Of a stretch of 64,000 bases of DNA, positions 56,901 through 64,000 are shown in pieces (within the stretch, counting starts at the first letter, position 1; each line of letters begins with the position of its first letter). This stretch comes from an uncultured Oscillospiraceae bacterium. GTDB taxonomy: Bacteria > Bacillota > Clostridia > Oscillospirales > Oscillospiraceae. The position numbers were made by a program, and so were the translations under genes. The stretch is from positions 1 through 64,000 of the forward strand of contig CANQFV010000005.1 of the NCBI GenBank assembly GCA_947599875.1, given 5' to 3'. The notes beneath the pieces are model-generated. The model was not told the origin of the DNA and ran no database searches. It saw only the letters and a program-made list of their open reading frames with translations.

Positions 56901-58463
56901 TACTCCATTGAGGATCTGGCGCAGCTGATCTTCGATCTGAAAAACGCCAACCGCCGGGCGGACATCGCCGTGAAGCTTGTCTCCGAGGCGGGCGTGGGGA
57001 CCATCGCCGCCGGCGTCGCCAAGGCGGGGGCGCAGACGGTGCTGATCTCCGGCTATGACGGGGGCACCGGCGCGGCCCCCAGGACGAGTATCCACGACGC
57101 CGGCCTGCCCTGGGAGCTGGGCGTGGCGGAGACCCACCAGACTCTGGTGAGAAACGGCCTGAGGAAGCGGGTGCGCATCGAGGCGGACGGCAAGCTGATG
57201 ACCGGCCGGGATGTGGCTATCGCCTGTATGCTGGGGGCGGAGGAATTTGGCTTCGCCACGGCGCCGCTGATCACCCTGGGGTGCGTGATGATGCGGGTGT
57301 GCAACCTGGACACCTGCCCGATGGGCGTGGCCACGCAGAATCCCCAGCTGCGCCGGCGCTTCTGCGGGAAGCCGGAATATGTGATGAACTTTATGCGCTT
57401 CGTGGCCAGGGAGCTGCGGGAGATCATGGCCAGGCTTGGCGTTTCCACGGTGGATCAGCTGGTGGGCCGGACGGATCTTTTAAAGGTGCGGGAAAACCAG
57501 GTGACACACCGGGCGGCGTCCGTGGATCTGTCGGCCATCCTCCAGAGCGCCTACAGCGTGCCCCGGCACTTTGAGCCGGAGGCTGTGTACGACTTCGCCC
57601 TGGAGAACACGGCGGATGTGAAGAAGCTCCTCACCGGGCTTGACCTGGATAAGCCCTCCGCGAGGATATGCGTGGAGGTGGGCAACACAGACCGGGCCTT
57701 CGGCGCTATCCTGGGCAGCGAGATCACCAGGAAGTATAAGAACACCCTGCCGGACGACGCCTTTGTGGTGGAATGTCACGGCGCGGGGGGACAGTCCTTC
57801 GGCGCATTTATCCCCAAGGGGCTGACGCTGGAGCTTACCGGCGACTCCAATGACTACTTCGGCAAGGGCCTGTCCGGCGGAAAGCTGGTGGTGAGGCCGC
57901 CGGAGGGGGCGAAATACAAGGCGTCGGAGAACATCATCATCGGCAACGTGGCTCTGTACGGCGCCACGGCGGGCAGGGCCTTTATCGCGGGCCTTGCCGG
58001 TGAGCGCTTCGCCGTCCGAAACTCCGGCGCGTATGCCGTGGTGGAGGGCGTGGGCGACCACGGGTGCGAGTATATGACCGGCGGGCGCGTGGTTGTCCTT
58101 GGCCCCACGGGGCGCAACTTCGCCGCCGGAATGTCCGGAGGCATCGCCTACGTCTGGGACGGCAAGAGGGATCTCTACAAGCGGGTGAACAAGTCGATGG
58201 TGGAGATGGAGCCCGTCAGCGAAAAGCACGACATCGAGGAGCTGCGCGGCCTGATCCAGGAGCATCTCCGGGCCACAGGCTCCGCCAGGGCCAGGGAGAT
58301 CCTGGACAATTTCCAGGAGAACATCGGGCTGTTCAAAAAGATCATGCCCAGGGATTACGACAGGATGCTCCGGGCCATCTCCCAGTGTGAGGAGCGGGGC
58401 ATGAATCCCGAGGACGCCGCCGAGGAGGCGTTTTACATGATCACGAGAGGGGGCGAGGGCTGA
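53934..58463 (+). CDS. gltB: Glutamate synthase large subunit
   Basis: The product has 1509 residues, full length. A 21-residue propeptide precedes the N-terminal nucleophile Cys in EHDACGIGAVVSLKG (Cys22). Order: class II glutaminase (to about 430), central domain, FMN/synthase domain with the 3Fe-4S motif CVMMRVCNLDTCPMG (near 1116), and the GXGXG helix domain (about 1230-1480; GDSNDYFGKGLSGGKLVV). It makes two glutamates from glutamine and 2-oxoglutarate. A 64-bp gap from the ANTAR gene shows no terminator. Confidence 0.97.
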   Translation: MSEQLTNSNRGLYDPRFEHDACGIGAVVSLKGVKTHKTVDDALKIVERLEHRAGKDAAGETGDGVGILLQISHSFFKKAAAKLGIQLDGERDYGLGMFFFPQDIVARAQAKRMLEIIAAKDGLEFLGWRDVPVDPSILGQKALDCMPFIAQCFIRRPANVERGLPFDRLLYVVRREFEQSNDNTYVLSLSSRTVVYKGMFLVHQLRRFYKDLQSPEYKSAIALVHSRFSTNTNPSWERAHPNRLILHNGEINTIRGNIDRMVAREETMRSDILEPYMDRILPVVNPSGSDSAMLDNTVEFLMMSGMELPMAVMILLPEPWQHAEYADTEKRDMYHYYATMMEPWDGPAAVLFSDGDRVGAVLDRNGLRPARYYVTDDGYLVLSSEVGVLDVDESHITQKGRLQPGRMLLADTVEKRIITDEELKARYASGQPYGEWLDANLVRLRELPIPNKRVPIHSQETRDKLYKAFGYTYEDVRTVILHMARTGAEQTASMGTDIPLAVLSEKHQPLFSYFKQLFAQVTNPPIDAIREEIVTDTTVYVGSDGNLLQDSPENCRVLEIHNPILSGVDMLKIRSMNKPGFKVETVSILYYKNTPLERAIDRMFIACDRAYRGGANIIILSDRGVDENHVAIPSLLAVSAMEQYLIRTKKRTAVSVILEAGEPRDVHHFATLLGYGARAVYPYLAHECIAELIEKSMLDKDFYAAVDDYNAAVLHGIVKIASKMGISTIQSYQSAQIFEAVGIRQDVIDKYFTNTVSRVGGIGLAEIGEGVEYRHSQAFDPLGLGVDPTLDSTGTHSLRSGEDKEDHMYDPLTILTLQRATREGSYELFKEYSARVDADDVPHTLRGLLRFNYPEKGIDISQVESEEEIVKRFKTGAMSYGSISQEAHECLAVAMNTLGGKSNSGEGGELPERLGTVRGSAIKQVASGRFGVTSEYLVSAQEIQIKMAQGAKPGEGGHLPGKKVYPWIAKTRYSTPGVALISPPPHHDIYSIEDLAQLIFDLKNANRRADIAVKLVSEAGVGTIAAGVAKAGAQTVLISGYDGGTGAAPRTSIHDAGLPWELGVAETHQTLVRNGLRKRVRIEADGKLMTGRDVAIACMLGAEEFGFATAPLITLGCVMMRVCNLDTCPMGVATQNPQLRRRFCGKPEYVMNFMRFVARELREIMARLGVSTVDQLVGRTDLLKVRENQVTHRAASVDLSAILQSAYSVPRHFEPEAVYDFALENTADVKKLLTGLDLDKPSARICVEVGNTDRAFGAILGSEITRKYKNTLPDDAFVVECHGAGGQSFGAFIPKGLTLELTGDSNDYFGKGLSGGKLVVRPPEGAKYKASENIIIGNVALYGATAGRAFIAGLAGERFAVRNSGAYAVVEGVGDHGCEYMTGGRVVVLGPTGRNFAAGMSGGIAYVWDGKRDLYKRVNKSMVEMEPVSEKHDIEELRGLIQEHLRATGSARAREILDNFQENIGLFKKIMPRDYDRMLRAISQCEERGMNPEDAAEEAFYMITRGGEG

Positions 58464-59944
58464 TGGGAAAACCCACGGGATTTCTTGAATATGAGCGCGT
58501 CCAGAACCCCTGCGACGACCCCAAGGAGCGGATCCGGCATTTCCGGGAGTTCCACCCCCCTCTGGAGGAGGATCAGCGCCGCTGTCAGGGCGCCAGGTGC
58601 ATGGACTGCGGTGTGCCCTTCTGCCAGTCCGGCATCAGGCTGGGCGGGGCCTTTACCGGGTGTCCCCTGCACAATATGGCCCCGGAGTGGAACGATCTTA
58701 TCTACCACGGCAACTATGAGGAGGCGTACAAGCGCCTGCACAAGACCAACAATTTTCCGGAGTTCACCGGCCGGGTGTGCCCGGCGCTGTGCGAGGCGGC
58801 CTGCACCTGCGGACTCCACGGGGACAGCGTGACCGTCCGGGAAAACGAGCTTTTCGTTGTGGAGCGGGCCTTCGCCTCCGGCACAGTGAAGCCGGATCCC
58901 CCCAAAGTCCGCACCGGTAAGCGTGTGGCCGTGGTGGGTTCCGGCCCCGCGGGCCTGGCGGCGGCGGATCAGCTCAACCGCCGGGGGCACCTGGTCACCG
59001 TCTTTGAGCGGGACGACAGGCCCGGGGGATTGCTGATGTACGGCATCCCCAATATGAAGCTGGACAAGACGATCGTGGAGCGCCGGATCGACCTTATGAG
59101 GGCCGAGGGCGTGGAGTTCAAGACAGGCGTGGACGTGGGCCGGGAGCTGGGGGCCGGGAGCCTCACCGCCGTATTTGACGCGGTGATCCTGTGCTGCGGC
59201 GCCAAGTCCCCCAGGGATCTGAACGTCCCCGGGCGGGAGGCCAAGGGCGTGTATTTCGCTGTGGACTTCCTGACCTCCACCACAAAGAGCCTGCTGGATC
59301 ACGGCCTGAAGGCGGGGACCTTTATCTCCGCCAAGGGGAAGGACGTGGTGGTGGTGGGCGGCGGCGACACCGGCAACGACTGCGTGGGGACCTGCATCCG
59401 CCACGGGTGCGCCTCCGTAACCCAGCTGGAGATGATGCCCCGTCCCCCCAGGGAGCGGGCCGATACAAACCCCTGGCCCGAGTGGCCCAGGGTGGAGAAA
59501 ACCGACTACGGCCAGCAGGAGGCCATTGCGGTGTTCGGCCACGACCCCCGTCTCTATCAGCGGACGGTGAAGGAGATCCTCCGGGACGAGAAGGGGAACG
59601 TAAACAGCGTCGTCACCGTGGCCCTGGAGGGGATAAACCGGGACGGACGCACGGTGATGGAGCCGGTGGCCGGATCCGAGGAGACCGTCCCCTGCCAGCT
59701 GCTGCTCATTGCCGCCGGCTTTGTGGGGACGGACAAATACATCCCGGAGGCCTTCGGCGTGGAGACTGACGCCCGGGGAAACATCCGCACGGCGGAGGGA
59801 ACCTACCGCACCGGCGTGCCCAAGGTCTTCGCGGCCGGGGACACCAGAAGGGGCCAGTCTTTGGTAGTCCACGCCATAGCCGAGGGGCGGGGCGCCGCCC
59901 GGGAGGCAGATCAGTTCCTGATGGGCTACACAAACCTCATTTAG
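58463..59944 (+). CDS. gltD: Glutamate synthase small subunit
   Basis: The product has 493 residues. N-terminal Cys motifs for [4Fe-4S] clusters (CQGARCMDCGVPFC; CPALCEAACTCGLHG), a FAD Rossmann motif VAVVGSGPAGLAAAD (near 155) and an NAD(P)H Rossmann motif VVVVGGGDTGNDC (near 295). It passes electrons from NAD(P)H to GltB. Its ATG overlaps the gltB stop (TGATG). Confidence 0.97.
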   Translation: MGKPTGFLEYERVQNPCDDPKERIRHFREFHPPLEEDQRRCQGARCMDCGVPFCQSGIRLGGAFTGCPLHNMAPEWNDLIYHGNYEEAYKRLHKTNNFPEFTGRVCPALCEAACTCGLHGDSVTVRENELFVVERAFASGTVKPDPPKVRTGKRVAVVGSGPAGLAAADQLNRRGHLVTVFERDDRPGGLLMYGIPNMKLDKTIVERRIDLMRAEGVEFKTGVDVGRELGAGSLTAVFDAVILCCGAKSPRDLNVPGREAKGVYFAVDFLTSTTKSLLDHGLKAGTFISAKGKDVVVVGGGDTGNDCVGTCIRHGCASVTQLEMMPRPPRERADTNPWPEWPRVEKTDYGQQEAIAVFGHDPRLYQRTVKEILRDEKGNVNSVVTVALEGINRDGRTVMEPVAGSEETVPCQLLLIAAGFVGTDKYIPEAFGVETDARGNIRTAEGTYRTGVPKVFAAGDTRRGQSLVVHAIAEGRGAAREADQFLMGYTNLI

Positions 59945-60029
59945 CCGACGGGAGGCCCTGCGGCCTTCCTCCGCCAGGGGGATAAGCCGATTCCCCGCGG
60001 GCGAAAAGCCTGCAAATCTTCAACTTGTC

Positions 60030-60067
60030 AAAAAAGAGCGACGGTGCTTTTTGCCGGCGCTCTTTTT
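60030..60067 (+). terminator. Terminator between gltD and amt
   Basis: AAAAAAGAGCG ... CGCTCTTTTT stem with CGG/CCG inside. A further CCCGCAAGGG tetraloop hairpin lies at about 60078-60091 in the amt leader. Confidence 0.8.
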
Positions 60068-60135
60068 CATTTCTCCGCAAGACCCGCAAGGGTGGGGGCC
60101 TTGGGAATAAACCAAATTTCAGGAGGAAAGTAAAA

Positions 60136-61836
60136 ATGGATATGTCTGTATGGTATCTGGTAGGAGCGATCCTGGTGTTCTTCATGCAGGGCGGCTTCGC
60201 AATGGTGGAGACCGGCCTTACCCGGGCGAAAAACGCCGGAAACATCATTATGAAGAACCTGATGGATTTCTGCATCGGGACCGTGGTGTTCAGCCTTTTG
60301 GGCTACGGGATCATGATGGGCGAGCATGTGTTCTTCGGCCTCATCGGAAAGCCGGACTGGCAGCTGTTCACGGACTTTAACGGCGCGGACTGGAAGAGCT
60401 TTGTGTTCCAGCTTGTGTTCTGCGCCACCGCCGCCACCATCGTGTCCGGGTCTATGGCCGAGCGCACCAAGTTCTCCGCCTACTGCATCTACTCCGGGGT
60501 CATCAGCCTTGTGATCTACCCCATCGAGGCCGGATGGGCCTGGGGCGGCGGCTGGCTCAGCGACCTGCACTTCATCGACTTCGCCGGCTCCGCCGTCATC
60601 CACATGGTGGGCGGCTGGACGGCCCTCATCGGCGCGTGGCTGGTTGGCCCCCGGATCGGCAAGTACACCAAGGGCAAGGACGGGAAGACCAAGGTCAACG
60701 CCATCCCCGGCCACTCCATGACCCTGGCGGCCCTGGGCGTCTTCATGCTGTGGTTCGCCTGGTACGGCTTTAACGCCGCCGCCGCCGCGGACATCACCGA
60801 GATGGCCCAGATTTTGGGCACCACCACCATCGCCCCCGCCGTGGCCACCTGCGTGTGCATGGGCTACACCTGGGCGCGCACCGGCAAGCCCGATGTGTCC
60901 ATGTGCCTGAACGCCTCTCTGGCGGGCCTTGTGGCCATCACCGCCGGATGCGCCAGCGTTGACGCCATCGGCGCCGCCGTCATCGGCGCGGTCTCCGGCG
61001 TGCTGGTGGTGGAGTCCGTGAACTTCATCGACCAGAAGGTGAAGATCGACGACCCGGTGGGCGCCTTCTCCGTCCACGGCGTCCACGGCCTGTGGGGCAC
61101 CGTGGCGGTGGGCCTCTTCGCCTGCAACGAGAAGTACGGCACCAAGGGCCTCTTCTACGGCGGCGGTTTCCGTCAGCTGGGCGTCCAGTGCCTGGGCGCG
61201 GTGTGCATCCTGGCCTGGACTATCGTCATGATGTTCATCGTCTTCAAGGTCATCGGCAAGATCACCCACGGCCTGCGCGTCACCCCGGAGGAGGAGATCG
61301 AGGGCCTGGATATCGCCGAACACGGCCTGGTCTCCGCCTACGCCGACTTTGTGACGCCCCAGAACCTGAGCGTCTACTCCCTGGGCGCCTCCGTCATCCC
61401 CGCGGAGAATGTGGCCGGAAACACCGGCAATGTCCCGGTTGAGGCCGCCATCCCCGTGTACGGCCGCAAGTCCGACTCCAAGCCCGGCGAGAAGATCAGC
61501 AAGGTTGAGATCATCATGAACATGAACCGGTTCGAGCCTCTGAAGAACGCGATGGAGGAGATCGGCGTCACCGGCATGACCGTCACCAACGTCATGGGCT
61601 GCGGCATCCAGAAGGGCCAGAGCCGCTATTACCGCGGCGTCCCCGTGGAGATCCAGCTCCTGCCCAAGGTGCAGGTGGATATCGTGGTGTCCAAGGTCCC
61701 CGTCAGCGACGTGATCAACACCGCCCGGAAGGTGCTGTACACCGGAAATATCGGCGACGGCAAGATCTTCGTTTTCGATGTGGAGAACGTGGTCAAGGTT
61801 CGCACCGGCGAGGAAGGATACGATGCTCTTCAGTGA
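60136..61836 (+). CDS. Ammonium transporter Amt fused to a C-terminal PII domain
   Basis: The product has 566 residues from ATG 60136 after CAGGAGGAAAG. Residues 1 to about 405 form an Amt channel of eleven helices with the pore histidines in AVIHMVGGW and SVHGVHGLWG. A roughly 50-residue linker leads to a complete PII/GlnK domain (about 454-566): VEIIMNMNRFEPLKNAMEEIG, a T-loop region (GIQKGQSRYYRGVPVEIQLLPK) and IGDGKIFVFDVENVVKVRTG. GlnK normally plugs Amt in trans under nitrogen excess; here the plug is covalently attached. Confidence 0.95.
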   Translation: MDMSVWYLVGAILVFFMQGGFAMVETGLTRAKNAGNIIMKNLMDFCIGTVVFSLLGYGIMMGEHVFFGLIGKPDWQLFTDFNGADWKSFVFQLVFCATAATIVSGSMAERTKFSAYCIYSGVISLVIYPIEAGWAWGGGWLSDLHFIDFAGSAVIHMVGGWTALIGAWLVGPRIGKYTKGKDGKTKVNAIPGHSMTLAALGVFMLWFAWYGFNAAAAADITEMAQILGTTTIAPAVATCVCMGYTWARTGKPDVSMCLNASLAGLVAITAGCASVDAIGAAVIGAVSGVLVVESVNFIDQKVKIDDPVGAFSVHGVHGLWGTVAVGLFACNEKYGTKGLFYGGGFRQLGVQCLGAVCILAWTIVMMFIVFKVIGKITHGLRVTPEEEIEGLDIAEHGLVSAYADFVTPQNLSVYSLGASVIPAENVAGNTGNVPVEAAIPVYGRKSDSKPGEKISKVEIIMNMNRFEPLKNAMEEIGVTGMTVTNVMGCGIQKGQSRYYRGVPVEIQLLPKVQVDIVVSKVPVSDVINTARKVLYTGNIGDGKIFVFDVENVVKVRTGEEGYDALQ

Positions 61837-61871
61837 ATGAAAGGGAGGGGCCTTTTCATCCATTGGGGGAT

Positions 61872-61918
61872 GCAAGAGGAATTTTTGCAAGGCACATGTC
61901 CCTGCAAAAAACGTGAAA
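61872..61918 (+). repeat. R1 element, fragment H
   Basis: Only the tail is recognisable: GCAAGAGGAATTTTTGCAAGG ... CCCTGCAAAAAA, corresponding to the end of hairpin 3 and hairpin 4 (61882-61910). Hairpins 1-3 are missing, so this is a degenerate copy behind amt. Confidence 0.65.
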
Positions 61919-61931
61919 TTTTGGAAAAACG

Positions 61932-61994
61932 GGCGGCCGCTCCCTACGGGAGCGGCCGCCTCAGCTTGCCAGAAAACCCCGCAGGGGTTTTCTG
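61932..61994 (+). terminator. Two hairpins ending the nitrogen cluster
   Basis: A perfect 13-bp stem 61932-61944 with 61948-61960 (loop TAC), then CAGAAAACCCC 61970-61980 with GGGGTTTTCTG 61984-61994. Confidence 0.75.
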
Positions 61995-62042
61995 ACAGAA
62001 GGATTCGCTGTCTGTGTCCATGACTTTTTCGCGGGTTTGCGG

Positions 62043-62048
62043 TATAAT
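62043..62048 (+). promoter_or_regulatory. Promoter -10 box of the second XRE gene
   Basis: TATAAT, with TGACTT 16 bp upstream (62021-62026). Confidence 0.55.
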
Positions 62049-62078
62049 GCGGGCAGAACGCAAAAGGAGGGCGAAAAC

Positions 62079-62582
62079 GTGGATCAGGAAAAGGTGGGGA
62101 AATTCATTGCTCAGCTGCGCCGGGAGCAGGGCATGACCCAGGAGGAGCTGGGGGAGCGGCTGGCCGTCACCAACAAGACCGTGTCCCGGTGGGAGACGGG
62201 GCGGTATATGCCGGATGTGGACAAGCTTCTGGAGCTTTCGGGGCTTTTGGGCGTCAGCGTCAACGAGCTTCTGTCCGGGGAGCGGCTGGAGACGCCGGAG
62301 CGGGCGGCGGAGAAGGCGGAGGAGAACCTGATCTCCGCCCTGTCCCAATCGGACACCTTCGGACTTTCCGACAGGATCGCCTATTTTAAGCACAAGTGGC
62401 TTTCCGAGCATCAATTCGACATCTGCCTCACTGTTCTGCTGTATCTGGCCGCCGCCGCGGGCGCCCTTGTTTGGGTGGGGCCGGCGGTATTGGCAGCGGT
62501 CATCCTGGTGGGGGTGGGTCTGTACGGCCTCGAGCGAAATAGAATGATGGCGTATGTGGAGGAGAGGGCCTTTAAAAAGTAA
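62079..62582 (+). CDS. XRE-family regulator with two membrane helices
   Basis: The product has 167 residues from GTG 62079 after AAAAGGAGG. The HTH spans about 6-60 (LRREQGMTQEELGERLAVTNKTVSRWETG). Two hydrophobic segments (about 117-133 and 136-152) near the C terminus should anchor it in the membrane, as in related Firmicute regulators. Its target is unknown; no co-transcribed gene follows. Confidence 0.85.
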   Translation: MDQEKVGKFIAQLRREQGMTQEELGERLAVTNKTVSRWETGRYMPDVDKLLELSGLLGVSVNELLSGERLETPERAAEKAEENLISALSQSDTFGLSDRIAYFKHKWLSEHQFDICLTVLLYLAAAAGALVWVGPAVLAAVILVGVGLYGLERNRMMAYVEERAFKK

Positions 62583-62632
62583 AAGCGCACCGGAAGGGCT
62601 GTTCTGGAACCCCAGACATGTAAATTGGGGAG

Positions 62633-62687
62633 TTGACAAATACCCTATGGGGGTATATAATCAAGGAAAAATACCCGAGGGGGGTAT
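62633..62687 (+). promoter_or_regulatory. csoR-copA promoter with two CsoR operators
   Basis: TTGACA (62633-62638), 17-bp spacer, TATAAT (62656-62661). Operator 1, ATACCCTATGGGGGTAT (62640-62656), fills the spacer. Operator 2, ATACCCGAGGGGGGTAT (62671-62687), lies 31 bp on and includes the GAGGGGGG ribosome-binding site of csoR. Confidence 0.88.
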
Positions 62688-62691
62688 ATGG

Positions 62692-62988
62692 ATGGAATGT
62701 AACTGCTGTGAGAGGACGAAAATAAGGTCGCAGGAGGAGTACGCGTCCCTGCTCAACCGGCTCAGCCGCATCGAGGGGCAGATCCGGGGGATCCGGGGGA
62801 TGGTGGAGCGCAGCGCCTACTGCGCGGACATCCTCACCCAGGTGGCGGCGGCCAGCGCGGCGCTGAACGGATTTACCAAGGAGCTTCTGGCCAACCACAT
62901 CAAGTCCTGCGTGGCCCAGGATATCCGGGCCGGCAGCGAGGAGAAGGTGGACGAGCTGGTGAACCTCCTGCAAAAGCTGATGAAATGA
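62692..62988 (+). CDS. csoR: CsoR-type copper-sensing repressor
   Basis: The product has 98 residues, all-alpha CsoR/RcnR fold. The Cu(I) ligands appear as Cys in RSAYCADIL and His-x3-Cys in NHIKSCVAQ, the C-H-C pattern of copper sensors. An extra Cys cluster (MECNCCERT) opens the protein. Copper binding releases the repressor from the two operators upstream. Ten bases separate it from copA. Confidence 0.93.
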   Translation: MECNCCERTKIRSQEEYASLLNRLSRIEGQIRGIRGMVERSAYCADILTQVAAASAALNGFTKELLANHIKSCVAQDIRAGSEEKVDELVNLLQKLMK

Positions 62989-62998
62989 GGCGGTAAGC

Positions 62999-64000
62999 AT
63001 GGTACAGTATCAGGTTACGGGGATGAGCTGCGCGGCCTGTCAGGCCCGGGTGGAGAAGGCCGTTTCCGCCGTTCCGGGGGTCACGTCCTGTTCCGTCAGC
63101 CTGCTCACGAACTCTATGGGCGTGGAGGGCACGGCGTCGGACAGGGAGATCATCAAGGCGGTGACGGACGCCGGCTACGGCGCCAGCCGCAAGGGGGCGG
63201 CGAAAGCCTCCGGGGAGGAGGACGCCCTGGCGGATCGGGAGACGCCGGCCCTCAGGCGCAGGCTTTTGTGGTCCCTGGGCTTTTTGGCGGTCCTCATGTA
63301 TATTTCAATGGGCCACATGATGTGGGGCTGGCCCCTGCCCGGGTTTTTCCGGGGGAATCACGTTGCCGTGGGTCTGGCGGAGCTGCTGCTGGCCGCCGCG
63401 GTGATGGTGATCAACCAGAAATTTTTCGTCTCCGGCTTTAAGGGGCTTATCCACCGGGCGCCCAACATGGACACCCTTGTGGCGATGGGCTCGGCGGCGT
63501 CCTTCGGGTGGAGCGTCTATGTGCTGTTCCGGATGACCGGCGCCCAGGCGGCGGGGGACATGGAGGCCGTCATGGACTACATGATGGATCTGTGGTTTGA
63601 GTCCGCCGCCATGATCCTGGCCCTGATCACCGTGGGCAAGATGCTGGAGGCCCGGAGCAAGGGCAAGACCACCGACGCGCTGAAGGCGCTGATGCGCCTG
63701 GCGCCCAAGACCGCCGCGGTGGAGCGGGACGGGCAGGAGATCAAGATCGGCGTGGAGGAGGTGGAGATCGGCGACATCTTCCTGGTTCGGCCCGGGGAGA
63801 GCGTACCGGTGGACGGGGTGATCCTGGAGGGGCACAGCGCCCTGAACGAGTCGGCCCTCACCGGGGAGAGCGTCCCCGTGGACAAGGAGCCGGGGGACAA
63901 GGTGAGCGCCGCCACGGTGAACGAGTCCGGCTTTATCCGGTGCCGCGCCCTGCGGGTGGGGGAGGACACCACCCTGGCGCAGATCATCAAAATGGTCTCC
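62999..64000 (+). CDS. copA: Copper-exporting P-type ATPase (partial at right edge)
   Basis: 334 codons are visible. One heavy-metal-associated domain (VTGMSCAACQARVEKAV, CxxC, about 5-21) precedes the first four membrane helices (about 90-230) and the actuator domain with LTGESVPVDKEPGD (near 287). The CPC metal motif and phosphorylation DKTGT lie beyond the window. Cu(I) is inferred from the csoR linkage. Start chosen at ATG 62999 after GAGGCGG. Confidence 0.93.
   Translation, partial: MVQYQVTGMSCAACQARVEKAVSAVPGVTSCSVSLLTNSMGVEGTASDREIIKAVTDAGYGASRKGAAKASGEEDALADRETPALRRRLLWSLGFLAVLMYISMGHMMWGWPLPGFFRGNHVAVGLAELLLAAAVMVINQKFFVSGFKGLIHRAPNMDTLVAMGSAASFGWSVYVLFRMTGAQAAGDMEAVMDYMMDLWFESAAMILALITVGKMLEARSKGKTTDALKALMRLAPKTAAVERDGQEIKIGVEEVEIGDIFLVRPGESVPVDGVILEGHSALNESALTGESVPVDKEPGDKVSAATVNESGFIRCRALRVGEDTTLAQIIKMVS

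Noticed and set aside
1..64000. CRISPR array, tRNA, rRNA, transposase or prophage genes
   Set aside because: No regularly spaced short direct repeats, no cloverleaf with a TTCGA arm, no rRNA sequence and no transposase or phage motif were seen. The tandem and dispersed repeats have different architecture.

Overview
The window reads as a chromosomal segment of a GC-rich, strictly anaerobic Firmicute, most likely a Clostridia/Oscillospirales relative. This is inferred from gene content: an Rnf complex in clostridial order (C-D-G-E-A-B), Mini-III RNase, RqcH/NFACT, DUF951, an M16C peptidase, a Gram-positive type glutamine synthetase, an ANTAR regulator and an Amt-PII fusion. No rRNA, tRNA, CRISPR array, transposase or phage gene was found.

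Layout. 1-976 is a gene-free block of palindromic repeats. 977-7815 holds a low-molecular-weight phosphatase, an Rsm22-type methyltransferase and a minus-strand envelope-stress operon (xpaC-telA-lemA-TPM) behind obg. 8041-15323 is a cell-wall polymer operon: MurJ, an O-antigen-ligase-like polymerase, a GT4 glycosyltransferase, two DUF4330 proteins and a GT4-CsaB fusion. An M16C peptidase follows, then a second repeat block (18301-19149), a MarR-controlled heterodimeric ABC exporter, a damaged NUDIX locus, mrnC, rqcH, a broken and an intact methyltransferase, a PadR/DUF1129 pair, nth divergent from an exonuclease, rarA, DUF951, and an ECF sigma factor with a very large membrane partner (to 36007). 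The third and largest repeat block (36008-37543) separates it from rpmG-secE-nusG-rplK-rplA, read leftward. After ruvX come rnfCDGEAB, dapF, an AT-richer accessory stretch of small secreted or membrane proteins with an internal 0.5-kb duplication (46.7-51.4 kb), the nitrogen cluster glnA-ANTAR-gltB-gltD-amt/PII (51.6-61.8 kb), an XRE regulator, and csoR-copA, which runs off the right edge.

The most interesting content is not protein-coding. A roughly 170-200-nt modular element, called R1 here, occurs seven times plus once as a fragment. Where the upstream gene is visible, R1 always lies just after its stop codon and in its orientation (rplA, glnA, rnfB, the M16C peptidase, an ABC exporter, an exonuclease, amt). 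It folds into four consecutive hairpins. Hairpin 2 has an almost completely different 18-20-bp stem in each copy, yet keeps its length and perfect complementarity and nearly always closes on a TGCG or TTCG (UNCG-type) tetraloop. Two copies are flanked by 22- and 26-bp direct repeats that are themselves palindromic. Three further palindromic families (R2, R3, R4) are stacked in the gene-free blocks, which lie where genes converge, often as fixed composites (R1+R2, R4+R2, R3b+R2).

Positions, motifs and base pairing were read by eye from the sequence. Functions come from recognised family motifs. Any role for R1 is inference.
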